A stretch of DNA of 64,000 bases from Sporosarcina cascadiensis (GCF_009650995.1 NZ_WHVV01000006.1:62001-126000), one strand, 5' to 3'; positions 25,087-34,538 are shown, counted from the stretch's first letter. The notes: generated by a model not told the origin, from the sequence alone. Made by a program: numbers and translations.

Positions 25087-25524
25087 TCAGTTAGATAATG
25101 GGCCTTCATAAAGCAAGTTATCCTCTTTTAGATCGATGATTTTCACATGCTGGTCGTGCTTAATGAAAATACTCTTATAAACTTTTTCACCATTTTGATT
25201 TTCGAAAAGGATGATTCGTTTGCCCGGATTATCCGTCTCGACGCGGGATGTAAGCTCATCCATTGGCAAATGGTCTTCCAGAACAGCGGATTCTTCGTAT
25301 TGTGACAGTCCGGAATCAGTTGAAGCCGGCTGATCTTCAGTATTTTCTTTTTCAAGTGCCGTCTCGCTGTCTTCAGTTGCTGCCTGATCGGATTCTGCAG
25401 CATCTTGTTCAGGCTCTATTGTATCTACAGAAATTTCATCCTCATCTTTCGGTTTTGCTTCTTCGTCGTTTCCGCAGGCAGCTAAAAATAAAGCGAGCAC
25501 CGGCAGCAGCCATAATTTCTTCAA
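25087..25524 (-). CDS. Lipoprotein with acidic linker, unknown function
   Basis: The 145-residue protein begins MKKLWLLPVLALFLAACGN, a textbook lipoprotein signal with lipobox LAAC. Residues 22-75 are a low-complexity Asp/Glu/Ser/Ala linker; the last ~65 residues form a small beta-rich domain (KRIILFENQNGEKVYKSIF). TTG is the start codon with AGGAGTG upstream. It stands alone and converges on the defence operon. Similar Asp/Glu-linker lipoproteins are common in Planococcaceae; no function is known to me. Confidence 0.75.
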   Translation of the reverse strand: MKKLWLLPVLALFLAACGNDEEAKPKDEDEISVDTIEPEQDAAESDQAATEDSETALEKENTEDQPASTDSGLSQYEESAVLEDHLPMDELTSRVETDNPGKRIILFENQNGEKVYKSIFIKHDQHVKIIDLKEDNLLYEGPLSN

Positions 25525-25817
25525 TGTAAGTCACTCCTAAATAGTTTGGAATTCGTCGTTTAAACAGTTTAAAAGAAAATATCGTGTAAATCAATTTAAG
25601 TGCCTTATTCTATTGAAAGAATAGAATATGACTTTACAGTTGGTACGGCTATCAAATTAGTCTTAGCAAATTATCCAGAACTTCTTATTTCCTGAACTTC
25701 TTAAGTGAACAGGAAAGCCCTCAACTATACTCTTACTATTCAAAATTCATATTACTTTTATCATGTTATGTGATATAGTAAATATATAGTAGATAGGCGC
25801 TGAACGGGGGAACGTGA

Positions 25818-27434
25818 ATGGAAAAACTTTTGAAAAAATCATCAGCAAGAAGAGCGTTGAGAAAAGTGCAAGATGTCACAAAGCGTATTCAGCCTTTTAT
25901 TACCAACGAGCAATCATTCCATACGAACTATCAGAAGCTGCACAAGTTGCTGGACGATGAACTGAGAGAAGACGAATACTTCGTTATTGTCGATGAAACC
26001 GGGAAAAGCTATATCCACACGAACCGCCTGTGGGAAGGGACCTTGTTTGCCGATCCGGCAGGTCTTAAAGCAGCCAACACAAAAGAGCCGTTGCTGCAAA
26101 TATATGACCGGCAATCAGGGGAGCGTCTCATTGATGCCTCCGTACCGATAACACAAGTCAATGGCATGCGTTATAATCTGCGGCTTGGCCGGATTGTCCA
26201 TCAAAAATATATACTTTACGGAATGACAGCAGCGATAATTCTGCCGGCTGCTGTTATGGCGTTTCTTGCTTATCTATTCAATCTCCCGTTCAATCAGGGA
26301 GCGGTTTTTACTGCTGTGTCACTTATTATTTCTGCAGTCACAACCATTTCACTCTATAAGATGGTCATGAAAGGCATCCGGTCATGGCGGTCAGTAACGC
26401 GAAAGATTTCAGCAGGCGACCTTACAGCAGAGGTAACTGAACGGTCTCGATCCGAATTTAACCAAATTGGATTTGAAATTAATAAAATGGTCATTGGAAC
26501 TAAAAATATTGTCAAAGAGCTCGACCAGTCATCCAGTATCGTAGACCAAATCAGTGAGGATCAGGCTTCTGAAGCCAAGCGGATATCAGGCGTCTTTACT
26601 GCATACGGCGATACGATGCAAAATTTCCAAAGCGGAACAGAACAGCAGCTTTCATCGCTACAGTCTGCCAATGCTATGGTACAGACGATGATGCAGGGAA
26701 TTCGGGAAATGGAATCACGTGTACAGCAAACTCTTTCCAAATCTGAAGAGGCTTCTTCGGCCGCAGAAGAAGGCAGCCAGGCAATCGAGGAATCTGAGCA
26801 GAAAATGCAGCAAATTAATGAAGCAGTCCAATTGTCCTCTCAGAAAATCATGCAAGTGGCAGACGATATTAATCAGGTAATCCAAAAAGTTTCATTGATC
26901 ACAAAAATTGCCGAGCAGACCAATTTATTGGCATTAAACGCCTCGATAGAAGCAGCCCGGGCGGGAGATGCAGGCAGCGGATTTTCTGTCGTTGCCAATG
27001 AAGTCCGGAAACTTGCGGAAGAAACGAATGACTTTGCAAACGACGTCGTCCGTACATTAGAGAAGACGAATCATGAAGTGAAAATTGCTGTAGAGCAGGT
27101 GGAGTCGAATACCGATACGATTCAGGAAGGTGTCGAAATCGTCCAAGTAGCAGGACAGTCCATCCATCAAATGAACGAAGCAGTCATCGAAACGAAATCG
27201 GCTGTCAGCAGTAACAGCAGACATGCGGAAGAGTTGATCAAAGACGGCGAACAGATTGAAAAGATCATTGAACAGATCACTTCTATTTCCGAGCAATTCA
27301 CGGAAAGCGTTACTGAAACCGTTGCGGGAATGGATGAACAGATTGAAGGAATTCATCAGCTCGCCGGTGATGCGGTAAGACTGACAGATCAAGCTGCTGC
27401 ACTGAATCGAATTGTTCATCGATTCAAGTTTTAA
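25818..27434 (+). CDS. Methyl-accepting chemotaxis protein with cytoplasmic N-terminal sensor
   Basis: A 538-residue chemoreceptor. The C-terminal signalling domain is typical, with the hairpin tip [21 protein letters not shown] followed by [16 protein letters not shown], which contacts CheW and CheA. Unusually, residues 1-130 precede any membrane segment; they are followed by two close TM helices (about 131-155 and 161-185) joined by a very short loop, then a HAMP domain (about 185-240). The sensor ([19 protein letters not shown]) looks PAS/Cache-like and should lie inside the cell. It probably senses an internal signal. Monocistronic, with a perfect hairpin after it. Confidence 0.88.
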   Translation: MEKLLKKSSARRALRKVQDVTKRIQPFITNEQSFHTNYQKLHKLLDDELREDEYFVIVDETGKSYIHTNRLWEGTLFADPAGLKAANTKEPLLQIYDRQSGERLIDASVPITQVNGMRYNLRLGRIVHQKYILYGMTAAIILPAAVMAFLAYLFNLPFNQGAVFTAVSLIISAVTTISLYKMVMKGIRSWRSVTRKISAGDLTAEVTERSRSEFNQIGFEINKMVIGTKNIVKELDQSSSIVDQISEDQASEAKRISGVFTAYGDTMQNFQSGTEQQLSSLQSANAMVQTMMQGIREMESRVQQTLSKSEEASSAAEEGSQAIEESEQKMQQINEAVQLSSQKIMQVADDINQVIQKVSLITKIAEQTNLLALNASIEAARAGDAGSGFSVVANEVRKLAEETNDFANDVVRTLEKTNHEVKIAVEQVESNTDTIQEGVEIVQVAGQSIHQMNEAVIETKSAVSSNSRHAEELIKDGEQIEKIIEQITSISEQFTESVTETVAGMDEQIEGIHQLAGDAVRLTDQAAALNRIVHRFKF

Positions 27435-27459
27435 AGCAGGTGCCTAGTGGAATGAAAAG

Positions 27460-27497
27460 CAGGCTTGCTAAACCAATTGGTTTAGCAAGCCTGTTTA
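27460..27497. terminator. Bidirectional terminator between chemoreceptor and EamA gene
   Basis: CAGGCTTGCTAAACC / GGTTTAGCAAGCCTG perfect 15-bp stem with AATT loop, followed by GTTTAT on the plus strand. Confidence 0.75.
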
Positions 27498-27498
27498 T

Positions 27499-28473
27499 CT
27501 ATGCGGTCACACTCGGCTGAGGCTGATTCTTATATTGTTTCGCTTCATCCTTGCGCTTTTGTTGCAGGCGTAAAAAGATGTTATTGCCGAGCAGTGACGC
27601 AATGATGAAGAGGGTTCCGAGGTAATCAAATACTGTCAGTTGATAACCCTGTACGAATGAAATGACCAGCGTCGTTACAGGCACGAAGTTGATGAACAGT
27701 AATCCGTTCAATGGAGACAAGATCCGCACGCCGACATTCCAGCCGAGCAAAGCAATGATCCCCGGAAAAATAATCATGAACAGCATATGCGGGGTGACCG
27801 TCTGCAAAATAGCAACTGTCGGTACCGAAATATAACCTGTCAGAGTTACGAAAAATACTACGACACAGGCAGTAGCTGTACCAAGCAGACAGCTGAGTGT
27901 AGAATACCGAAGAGCAGACCAGGCGCTGAAATGGTCACCTCCCATTGTATAGATCACCCAGCCGATTACCGCCAAAAAGATCAGCAGAGACGGGACGATA
28001 TCATCCGTTGCAGTCAAGAACGAGCGCAGATCGCCTTTCGTTATAACCAGCATGACACCGATAAATGCAGTGAATACACAAGCCAGCGTGAAACCATGTG
28101 GCTTATGCCGGCTGACGAACCAAACGATGACAATCGAAATCATCGGCATCATCGCTTCCGTAATAGATGCGACCATAATCCCTGGCTCGCCCATTAAATC
28201 CTCACCCCAGAAAATGAAGAGATTATAGACGACAAACGCCATTGTGCCGAAGAACCAAAGCGAAAGCCCTCTCTTCTCCATGCGGAATGCCTGCTTTCCT
28301 TCTTTCAACCACAATAAAATGACTAGTAAAAAAGTTACCGATACATAGCGGATCAACGTAAAATAAAATGGATCTATGGCTTGAAATGCGCTATTGGCAA
28401 CAGGGAACATCGCACCCCAAGACGCACTGGCGATAAAGCATAGAAACGCTCCCCATAAAATTCTGTTTTTCAT
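27499..28473 (-). CDS. EamA/DMT family transporter
   Basis: The 324-residue protein has ten hydrophobic helices arranged as two five-helix EamA repeats; the first begins GAFLCFIASASWGAMFPVAN and the second around residue 165. Drug/metabolite-transporter members export amino acids, metabolites or toxic compounds; the substrate cannot be read from sequence. It is divergent from the LysR gene with about 130 bp between starts, the usual arrangement for a regulator and its target. C-terminal tail is basic (LQQKRKDEAKQ) and cytoplasmic. Confidence 0.88.
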   Translation of the reverse strand: MKNRILWGAFLCFIASASWGAMFPVANSAFQAIDPFYFTLIRYVSVTFLLVILLWLKEGKQAFRMEKRGLSLWFFGTMAFVVYNLFIFWGEDLMGEPGIMVASITEAMMPMISIVIVWFVSRHKPHGFTLACVFTAFIGVMLVITKGDLRSFLTATDDIVPSLLIFLAVIGWVIYTMGGDHFSAWSALRYSTLSCLLGTATACVVVFFVTLTGYISVPTVAILQTVTPHMLFMIIFPGIIALLGWNVGVRILSPLNGLLFINFVPVTTLVISFVQGYQLTVFDYLGTLFIIASLLGNNIFLRLQQKRKDEAKQYKNQPQPSVTA

Positions 28474-28522
28474 TAAAACAAACCTCCTCGAAGTACTAAC
28501 TCTAGTAAACTAAAGATTTGCC

Positions 28523-28547
28523 ATCATGTAAAACGAATTATAATGAT
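28523..28547. promoter_or_regulatory. Possible LysR-type operator
   Basis: ATCAT at 28523-28527 and ATGAT at 28543-28547 form an inverted repeat (15-bp gap) in the divergent EamA/LysR intergenic region, where a T-N11-A type site is expected. Confidence 0.35.
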
Positions 28548-28602
28548 GCGTACTATCATTTTTTTTGATACCATAGAGATAATAGAGAAATGAGGGAGTA
28601 AA

Positions 28603-29493
28603 TTGGAGTTTAAGGACTTGGAAATATTCCAGATGGTTGCAGAAAAAGGAACAATTACGGAAGCTGCAAAAGAGCTTCGTTATGTACAGTCAAACATTAC
28701 TTCCAGGATTCAGAAACTGGAAAATGAATTGAAAACCCCGTTATTCAATCGGCATAACCGCGGAATGATTTTGACGCCGGAAGGAAAGAGGCTTCTCATT
28801 TATAGTGAAAAGATTCTGTCTTTGACAAATGAAATGAGAAAAGTCGTGCAGAATGATAAGGAGCCTTCAGGAAAACTGGAAATTGGCTCTGTCGAAACGG
28901 TGATCAAACTGCCTGTAATTCTATCGAGATATAATAAAAAGTACAAACAGGTGGATTTATCTTTATTGAGCGGGGTCACGGAGGAGCTGCAGTATAAAGT
29001 GTTGAATCATCAATTGGACGGTGCTTTTATTTCGGCGGGCCACGCTCATCCAGATCTGGCGGTGCATGATGTACTGGAAGAAGAACTAGTTCTTCTGTCT
29101 GATAAACCCTTTCAATCACTTGAAGATATTAAAGATGAACCGATTTTGTGCTTCAGTAAAGGCTGCGGCTACCGGGAAAGGCTGGAACTCTGGCTTGCGG
29201 ATGAACAGTTCACTCCGACAAAAATGATGGAATTCGGTACACTTGAAACAATTCTTGGCAGTGTGGCAGCGGGGCTTGGTGTCACATTTGTGCCTAAGTC
29301 CACAGTCGCGCATCTTGTGGAACAGGGACTTGTGCATACGTATCCTTTACCCCCGAAATACAGCCGCATAAAAACGGTGTTTGTACGAAGATCAGATTCA
29401 TATTTGACGCCGACAATTAACAAGTTCATTAAGATTATAGAAGAGTTTCATGAAGAAACATCCAATCAAGTTCAAAAATCGACACAAAGTTAA
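28603..29493 (+). CDS. LysR family transcriptional regulator
   Basis: A 296-residue LTTR. The N-terminal winged helix-turn-helix is clear (FQMVAEKGTITEAAKELR then QSNITSRIQKLENELKTPLF), followed by a linker helix and a periplasmic-binding-protein-like effector domain from about residue 90 with two lobes. It starts at TTG behind GAGGGAGTAAA. Most likely it controls the divergent EamA transporter in response to that transporter's substrate (inference from position). Confidence 0.92.
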   Translation: MEFKDLEIFQMVAEKGTITEAAKELRYVQSNITSRIQKLENELKTPLFNRHNRGMILTPEGKRLLIYSEKILSLTNEMRKVVQNDKEPSGKLEIGSVETVIKLPVILSRYNKKYKQVDLSLLSGVTEELQYKVLNHQLDGAFISAGHAHPDLAVHDVLEEELVLLSDKPFQSLEDIKDEPILCFSKGCGYRERLELWLADEQFTPTKMMEFGTLETILGSVAAGLGVTFVPKSTVAHLVEQGLVHTYPLPPKYSRIKTVFVRRSDSYLTPTINKFIKIIEEFHEETSNQVQKSTQS

Positions 29494-29562
29494 CTTCGCA
29501 GGAAGGTTATATATGATAATATGTAGGGTAGTTTATAAAAATAGAATTAGGAGTGTCTATAG

Positions 29563-30120
29563 ATGAATCCCAGCAATCACACAACAATTCACGGCTCATT
29601 CAAAAAACGTAATTACAAACCGGCCATCATCATTATTTCGGTTATCCTTATTGGCGCAATCGGCGTGTTGGCGGGTATGCCCGGAGTTGAAAACTTCACA
29701 GCATTTGATATTACGATACTGCCTCTTTTGAATGCCATCTTTAACAGCTTTACATTTATTTTCCTGGTCTGCGCATTAGTCGCAATACTGAAGAAAAATA
29801 TTACGGTGCATAAACGCTTTATTTATGCAGCATTCTGTACAACGGCACTATTCCTCGTGACCTATGTCTCCTATCACTTTTTATCCGAGTCTACTCCTTT
29901 CGGAGGCAGCGGATTCATGGCAGGATTCTATTATTTCATCTTAATCACACATATTGTCCTTGCAGCAGCGATTGTGCCGCTTGCTCTGACTAGTGTCGCA
30001 AGAGCATGGAATATGGAAAATGCACGCCATCGAAAAATTGCGCGCTGGACAATGCCGATCTGGCTTTATGTCAGTCTGACTGGTGTACTTGTGTATATCC
30101 TCATTTCACCTTATTATTAA
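29563..30120 (+). CDS. ctaM: DUF420 protein CtaM (haem-copper oxidase assembly)
   Basis: The 185-residue membrane protein has five helices and the DUF420 blocks LPLLNAIFNSFTFIFL, VHKRFIYAAF and LVTYVSYHFL with conserved His residues (His in HKRF, YHF and THIVLA). CtaM is needed to make active aa3-type quinol or cytochrome oxidase after haem A is formed, as shown in Staphylococcus aureus; the Bacillus subtilis counterpart is YozB. RBS AGGAGTG. The gene is separate from ctaB (33,578), which acts in the same pathway. A strong terminator follows. Confidence 0.85.
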   Translation: MNPSNHTTIHGSFKKRNYKPAIIIISVILIGAIGVLAGMPGVENFTAFDITILPLLNAIFNSFTFIFLVCALVAILKKNITVHKRFIYAAFCTTALFLVTYVSYHFLSESTPFGGSGFMAGFYYFILITHIVLAAAIVPLALTSVARAWNMENARHRKIARWTMPIWLYVSLTGVLVYILISPYY

Positions 30121-30131
30121 GAAACAAACTG

Positions 30132-30172
30132 AAAAAGCATCAGTCATCTGTATTTCTTGACTGATGCTTTTT
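30132..30172 (+). terminator. Terminator of ctaM
   Basis: AAAAAGCATCAGTCA / TGACTGATGCTTTTT stem, 15 bp, symmetric A and T flanks. Confidence 0.88.
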
Positions 30173-30226
30173 CTATAACACAGTAAACTAAATATTACAA
30201 ATAATCAGTTGAATGGATGTGTTTGT

Positions 30227-31225
30227 ATGAAAGTAACAAATTTTATGTCAGATGACTCGTTCGACAAAATCTTTCAGCAGGAATCGGATGATATTAATGA
30301 ACAGTTAAAAAAGGAAATCCTTGTCGCGATGATCGGTGACATCAATGCAGGAAAGTCCTCTACATTAAATCGCCTTATGCAAAAAGACGTGGCGGAAGTA
30401 GGCGCACAGCCCGGAGAGACAAAAGAAGTAAAGAAATATTATTACAGAGAAAATATCCTGTTTGTCGATACACCCGGACTTGATGATATTTACCAGGAAC
30501 ATTCACAAGAAACACTGAAATTCTACAATGAAGCCGATGTCATTTTATTCTTTTTGAATGCAGCGGGTACGGTCCTTTCAGATACCGAACTGAAATCTCT
30601 GAATAAAATTGCGACGCTTAACAAGAAAATTATCATAGTTCTTAATAAAATCGATGCCGCAGATGACATTCCGAGTTTAGTGAACTACATACTGGAGCAT
30701 ACTGGGTTTGCTTATCCCGTTATCCCGGTTTCATCTAAAACAGGGGAACAGATGGAGTTTCTTCAGAAAGAAATTCTGCAGCAATTGAAAGAAACGAATA
30801 AAGATGTACTGCTGGCATCCAATATGGCCGATAAATCATCGATCGCTAAGCGTTGGATTTTAGCAGCGGGAGCTTCCGCAGCAGCAATTGGTGCAGTGCC
30901 GATACCCGGAGCAGATTTTGTACCGCTTACTACACTGCAGGTCGGTCTGATGCTGAAACTGTCAACGCTGTATGGAAAACCGATTACGAAGGATCATGCA
31001 AAAGAGTTGATTATCGCAACCGTTGTTGGCAATATCGGAAAAACAGCATTCCGCCAAATCGTCAAAGTGATTCCAGGTGCAGGCATGGTAGTGGCAGCGA
31101 GCGTCGCGGGTTCGATGACTGTCGCACTGGGATATGCAGTTAAATATATGTATGAAAATGAGATGGAACTGAACCCGGCAACATTGAAGAAGGTGTATAA
31201 AACATTTTTGAAAAAAGAAAAGTAA
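30227..31225 (+). CDS. Membrane-associated GTPase with C-terminal hydrophobic (DUF697-like) domain
   Basis: The 332-residue protein has all GTPase motifs: G1 GDINAGKSS (residues 37-45), G3 DTPG, G4 NKID and G5 SSK, in an Era/dynamin-related arrangement. After residue 205 come hydrophobic and amphipathic helices (ILAAGASAAAIGAVPIPGAD, then GMVVAASVAGSM) like the YcjF/DUF697 domain, which would insert in or sit on the membrane. ATG 30227 has GGATGTG upstream. Such GTPases are linked to envelope stress or membrane remodelling, but the role here is unknown. Two tiny genes follow in the same direction, 15 bp and -4 bp apart. Confidence 0.85.
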   Translation: MKVTNFMSDDSFDKIFQQESDDINEQLKKEILVAMIGDINAGKSSTLNRLMQKDVAEVGAQPGETKEVKKYYYRENILFVDTPGLDDIYQEHSQETLKFYNEADVILFFLNAAGTVLSDTELKSLNKIATLNKKIIIVLNKIDAADDIPSLVNYILEHTGFAYPVIPVSSKTGEQMEFLQKEILQQLKETNKDVLLASNMADKSSIAKRWILAAGASAAAIGAVPIPGADFVPLTTLQVGLMLKLSTLYGKPITKDHAKELIIATVVGNIGKTAFRQIVKVIPGAGMVVAASVAGSMTVALGYAVKYMYENEMELNPATLKKVYKTFLKKEK

Positions 31226-31240
31226 AAAGGGGCTGACTGT

Positions 31241-31390
31241 ATGGAGTGGTTTAATTATGCAACGTTTGTGGTGGCTTTATTGGCGGGATTGTATTCAATG
31301 GAAAGCATGAAACGCAATAAAGAATTGGAAGAACGAGTTGAAAAGCTGGAGAAGAAGCAGACAGCTGAGCTCGATAAGCACAGGCTATGA
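31241..31390 (+). CDS. Small single-TM protein (49 aa)
   Basis: ATG 31241 has AAAAGGGG upstream. The peptide is an N-terminal membrane helix (NYATFVVALLAGLYSME) followed by a charged helix rich in Lys and Glu that could form a short coiled coil (KELEERVEKLEKKQ). It overlaps the next gene by ATGA. It may partner the GTPase upstream; family not known. Confidence 0.6.
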   Translation: MEWFNYATFVVALLAGLYSMESMKRNKELEERVEKLEKKQTAELDKHRL

Positions 31391-31599
31391 GTGCAACGGA
31401 TGTCTGTCCCATCTGCAAAGGGGACAACCATTGCGGCAATGGACTGCCAAAAGAAAAAGGAGTCTGCTGGTGCACGTTTAAAACATTTCCTGAAGAAGTT
31501 TTCTTCCATATTCCAGAACAAGAACTGCATAAACACTGCATTTGTCAGCACTGTCTGGAAAAAATCGCTGCAAAAAAACAGGCAGGTGAAGGTCACTGA
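31387..31599 (+). CDS. Cysteine-rich CWC family protein
   Basis: A 70-residue protein with CPICKGDNHC, VCWC and CICQHC. This spacing and the Cys-Trp-Cys triad define the cysteine-rich CWC family, probably a small zinc-binding protein of unknown role. The start overlaps the stop of the gene before it (ATGA). The stop codon lies inside the loop of the terminator hairpin shared with the ferritin gene. Confidence 0.8.
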   Translation: MSATDVCPICKGDNHCGNGLPKEKGVCWCTFKTFPEEVFFHIPEQELHKHCICQHCLEKIAAKKQAGEGH

Positions 31600-31616
31600 C
31601 CCTTCGCCTGCCTGTT
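31572..31616. terminator. Bidirectional terminator, CWC gene / ferritin
   Basis: AACAGGCAGGTGAAGG / CCTTCGCCTGCCTGTT 16-bp stem (one G-T pair). On the minus strand it is followed by seven T residues, so it serves ferritin best. Confidence 0.85.
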
Positions 31617-31618
31617 GG

Positions 31619-32119
31619 TTATTCTTCTTTAAAAGAACGCTGCGCCAGTTCTTTTTCGTAAATAAACAGGGCATTCTTATCTTCGCGGATACGCTTTAAA
31701 TATTCGATATGTGTATCAAACGTTGATTCTTCCTCAACTTGTTCATCCAGGAACCAGTTCAGAAATGAAATTGTCGCATGCTCTTTTTCTTCCCATGCCA
31801 GATCCATAATTGAGTAAAATGATCTCGTGACTTCTTTTTCTTGTTTCAATGCCACTTCGAACGTGTGGACCAAGTTATCGAAAGATGTAGCAGGCGCCGG
31901 TATTTCTGTAATGATGGCACGGATGCCGCGGTCGTTCAAATAAGAATAAATCTTCATGGCATGGAAGCGCTCCTCTTCCACCTGTTGAAGGAAGAAGTGG
32001 GCAAAACCGCTGTAATTTTGATATTCACAATAGGATGCCATAGATAAATACGTTTGAGCTGCGGCAAATTCATTGTTCATCTGTTCGTTCAATGCTTGTG
32101 CTAATTTTTCGCTGATCAT
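31619..32119 (-). CDS. Ferritin
   Basis: The 166-residue protein is a four-helix-bundle non-haem ferritin (FtnA type): LNEQMNNEFAAAQTYLSMA supplies the first Glu of the ferroxidase site, QQVEEERFHAMKIYSYLNDRG the Glu and His, and EEKEHATISFLNWFLDEQVEEE the last residues. It stores iron as ferric oxide inside a 24-mer shell in the cytoplasm. There is no haem-binding Met arrangement visible. It is monocistronic. ATG 32119 follows AAAGGAGTCGAAAGC. No clear Fur or PerR box was found upstream. Confidence 0.93.
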   Translation of the reverse strand: MISEKLAQALNEQMNNEFAAAQTYLSMASYCEYQNYSGFAHFFLQQVEEERFHAMKIYSYLNDRGIRAIITEIPAPATSFDNLVHTFEVALKQEKEVTRSFYSIMDLAWEEKEHATISFLNWFLDEQVEEESTFDTHIEYLKRIREDKNALFIYEKELAQRSFKEE

Positions 32120-32352
32120 ATGCTTTCGACTCCTTTTTCTTTTAGGGTTCTATACCCTGTCAGGAAGCTTTTCAATCTGAAGTATGCTGTACACTCCTAA
32201 GTATACATGTAGGAAGCCTCAATTTACTAGAGAGTCGTGTAATTTCTCTCAGAACAAGCAAGGCTGATATCAAACTCTTTGACTCTAGTGATATACTGTA
32301 CATATGAATGAAAATGATATATCTAATTAATGAAGTGAAAGAAGGAATTGAC

Positions 32353-33393
32353 ATGTACAATTATACAATACCCGCCCTGGATCAGCGGGCTGGTGCAGAA
32401 GCCAAAGCTTATATAGACACGTTGACGAAGCCTGTCGGCAGCTTAGGTAAATTAGAAGAGATAGCTGTCCAGATAGCTGAAATGCAGGGACAGTTTATGC
32501 CGCATCTAGAAAAACTCGGTATTCTGGTATTCGCTGCAGACCACGGAGTGACAGAGGAAGGGATATCAGCATTTCCGCAAGAAGTAACCCGTCAGATGGT
32601 CAGTAATATGGCACAGGGCGGTGCCGCGATCAATGTGTTCGGAAGACAGCAGCAAGCGGAATTTTCATTGGTTGATGTAGGAGTAAAAGGCGAGGAATTC
32701 GAAGAGCCGGTGAAGAACCGGAAAATACGTGAAAGTACTCGGAATTTCGCAAAAGAAGCAGCTATGACAGCTGAAGAAGCCTTGCGCGCGATTCAGACTG
32801 GCTATGAAGAAGCGGTGGCTTTGTTTGAGAAAGGAGTCGACTGTTTGGCGGTCGGTGAAGTTGGAATAGGGAATACGACAGCGAGCAGTGCAGTAGCAGC
32901 AGCAGTTACCGGTTTGGATCCTGCAGAGCTGGTGGGATTCGGTACAGGCATTTCATCCGAACAGCATGCTCATAAAATTGATGTCGTGAAAAGAGCTCTG
33001 GATTTTCATCAGCCTGATGCGGAAGACGGCTATGATATTTTGCAGAAGGTCGGCGGTTTGGAATTAGCTGCAATGGCAGGGGCGATGCTGGCGGCAGCAA
33101 CAAATCGCGTGCCGATTATTCTGGACGGTTTTATTTCTACAGCTGCAGCCTGTGTAGCAGAGCGGCTTGGAAAAGGAACAGTGAATTATATGCTGCTGGG
33201 TCATCAATCGATGGAACCGGGACATCAAAAAGCATATAGCTATCTGGGGAAAGAGCCGATTGTATCACTGAGCATGCGTCTTGGAGAAGGAACTGGAGCA
33301 GCGGTTGCCTTTGGAGTGATCCAGTCTGCTGTGCGTATGGTGAATGAAATGGCCACTTTTGAAAGCGCAGGCGTTTCAGCTAAAAGCGAATAG
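32353..33393 (+). CDS. cobT: Nicotinate-nucleotide--dimethylbenzimidazole phosphoribosyltransferase
   Basis: A 346-residue CobT with its typical blocks: LTKPVGSLGKLEEIA, VFAADHGVTEEGISAFP, GEVGIGNTTASSAV and LDGFISTAAACVA, plus the catalytic Glu in RLGEGTGAA. CobT activates dimethylbenzimidazole to its riboside phosphate for the lower ligand of cobalamin. ATG 32353 has GAAGGAA upstream; the frame extends 15 codons further. It stands alone with no other cobalamin-synthesis genes, which fits salvage/remodelling rather than de novo synthesis, and it pairs logically with the cobalamin riboswitch on metE about 12 kb away. Confidence 0.94.
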   Translation: MYNYTIPALDQRAGAEAKAYIDTLTKPVGSLGKLEEIAVQIAEMQGQFMPHLEKLGILVFAADHGVTEEGISAFPQEVTRQMVSNMAQGGAAINVFGRQQQAEFSLVDVGVKGEEFEEPVKNRKIRESTRNFAKEAAMTAEEALRAIQTGYEEAVALFEKGVDCLAVGEVGIGNTTASSAVAAAVTGLDPAELVGFGTGISSEQHAHKIDVVKRALDFHQPDAEDGYDILQKVGGLELAAMAGAMLAAATNRVPIILDGFISTAAACVAERLGKGTVNYMLLGHQSMEPGHQKAYSYLGKEPIVSLSMRLGEGTGAAVAFGVIQSAVRMVNEMATFESAGVSAKSE

Positions 33394-33481
33394 AAAAACA
33401 GGAAGGTGTTTACATACACTTTCCTGTCTTTTTCGGTGTGGACAAAGATTTGTAACACTTTGTAAAAAATATCGAGTTTTT

Positions 33482-33511
33482 TTGATTTTACTTTTAAGAA
33501 AATGATATAGT
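33482..33511 (+). promoter_or_regulatory. Putative sigma-A promoter of ctaB
   Basis: TTGATT (33482-33487), 18-bp spacer, TATAGT (33506-33511), 66 bp before the start codon. Confidence 0.55.
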
Positions 33512-33577
33512 TAGAAGTATACAGTAATCAACTTATCATTAATTGTGAAACATAAGCAGAAAAGGAGAACGGATCTT

Positions 33578-34489
33578 ATGACGAAAGAAGCCCATATTGT
33601 ATCGTCTGATACACACAGCCGCTCGGCGTCTGCCTTCTTCTCAGATATTAAATCATTGATTAAAGGACCTGTCCTTATCGCGAATGTATTACCGGTTTTT
33701 GCTGGTTTCTGGCTGGGACTTTATTTTTCTGGAATGACTCTTGCGGGGAACTGGACAATGTTCTGGCTGACGATGATCGGCAGCACGTTCCTGATGGCAG
33801 GGGCGCTGGTGATGAATAACTGGTACGATTCAGACATCGATACCTTTATGGAAAGAACGCAGCAGCGGCCGACAGTTACAGGGAATTTTCAACTGAAAAC
33901 GGTATTAAATATCGGAATGATATTATCTGGGATTGGTATGTTATTGTTGTTATTCACGACTTTTGAAGCAGCACTTTATGCATTTATCGGCTGGTTCACG
34001 TATGTAATTCCCTATACGATGTGGTCTAAACGCAAGTATACATTAAATACTGTAATCGGAAGTGTTTCAGGTGCAGTGACACCTTTAATCGGCTGGGCTG
34101 CAATCATGCCCGCCAATCATATTGTGCCGATCGTACTGTTCGCTATTTTATTTATTTGGCAAATGCCTCATACTTTTGCAATTGCGATGAAGAAATACGA
34201 TGATTATAAAGCGGCAAATGTGGCGATGCTTCCAGTCGTCAAAGGCTTTGATTTTACTAAGCGTCAGATGCTGAATTACGTTCTGTGCCTGCTGCCGCTG
34301 CCGTTTTTACTGCCAATGTTCGGGACAGCTTTCCTTGTGGTTGCCACCTTGATGAATCTCGGGTATATCGGAGCCAGTATTTATGGATTTTATGCAAAAG
34401 ATAATTACAGATGGGCAAATGTTATGTTTTTATATTCAGTAAATTATATGACACTGCTGTTTGCCATGATGATTTTGCTGACATTTTAA
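33578..34489 (+). CDS. ctaB: Protohaem IX farnesyltransferase (haem O synthase)
   Basis: A 303-residue UbiA-family prenyltransferase with about eight to nine helices and the two Asp-rich prenyl-diphosphate motifs: NNWYDSDIDTFMERT and KKYDDYKAANVAMLP. YTMWSKRKYTLNTVIGSVSGA is specific to haem O synthases. It adds farnesyl to haem B, the first step of haem A synthesis for aa3 oxidase. ATG 33578 follows AAAAGGAGAAC. Here ctaB is detached from ctaA and the oxidase genes; ctaM lies 3.5 kb upstream. A terminator follows. Confidence 0.94.
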   Translation: MTKEAHIVSSDTHSRSASAFFSDIKSLIKGPVLIANVLPVFAGFWLGLYFSGMTLAGNWTMFWLTMIGSTFLMAGALVMNNWYDSDIDTFMERTQQRPTVTGNFQLKTVLNIGMILSGIGMLLLLFTTFEAALYAFIGWFTYVIPYTMWSKRKYTLNTVIGSVSGAVTPLIGWAAIMPANHIVPIVLFAILFIWQMPHTFAIAMKKYDDYKAANVAMLPVVKGFDFTKRQMLNYVLCLLPLPFLLPMFGTAFLVVATLMNLGYIGASIYGFYAKDNYRWANVMFLYSVNYMTLLFAMMILLTF

Positions 34490-34502
34490 TTTCGATTTGA
34501 AG

Positions 34503-34538
34503 ACTTCTCTTGCCTTATCGGCATAAGAGAAGTTTTTT
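34503..34538 (+). terminator. Terminator of ctaB
   Basis: ACTTCTCTT(GCC) / (GGC)AAGAGAAGT stem followed by TTTTTT. Confidence 0.88.

Noticed and set aside
31572-31616. Inverted repeat near the CWC stop, considered as an attachment site
   Set aside because: It is followed by seven T residues on the minus strand and sits between convergent genes, so it is an ordinary terminator.
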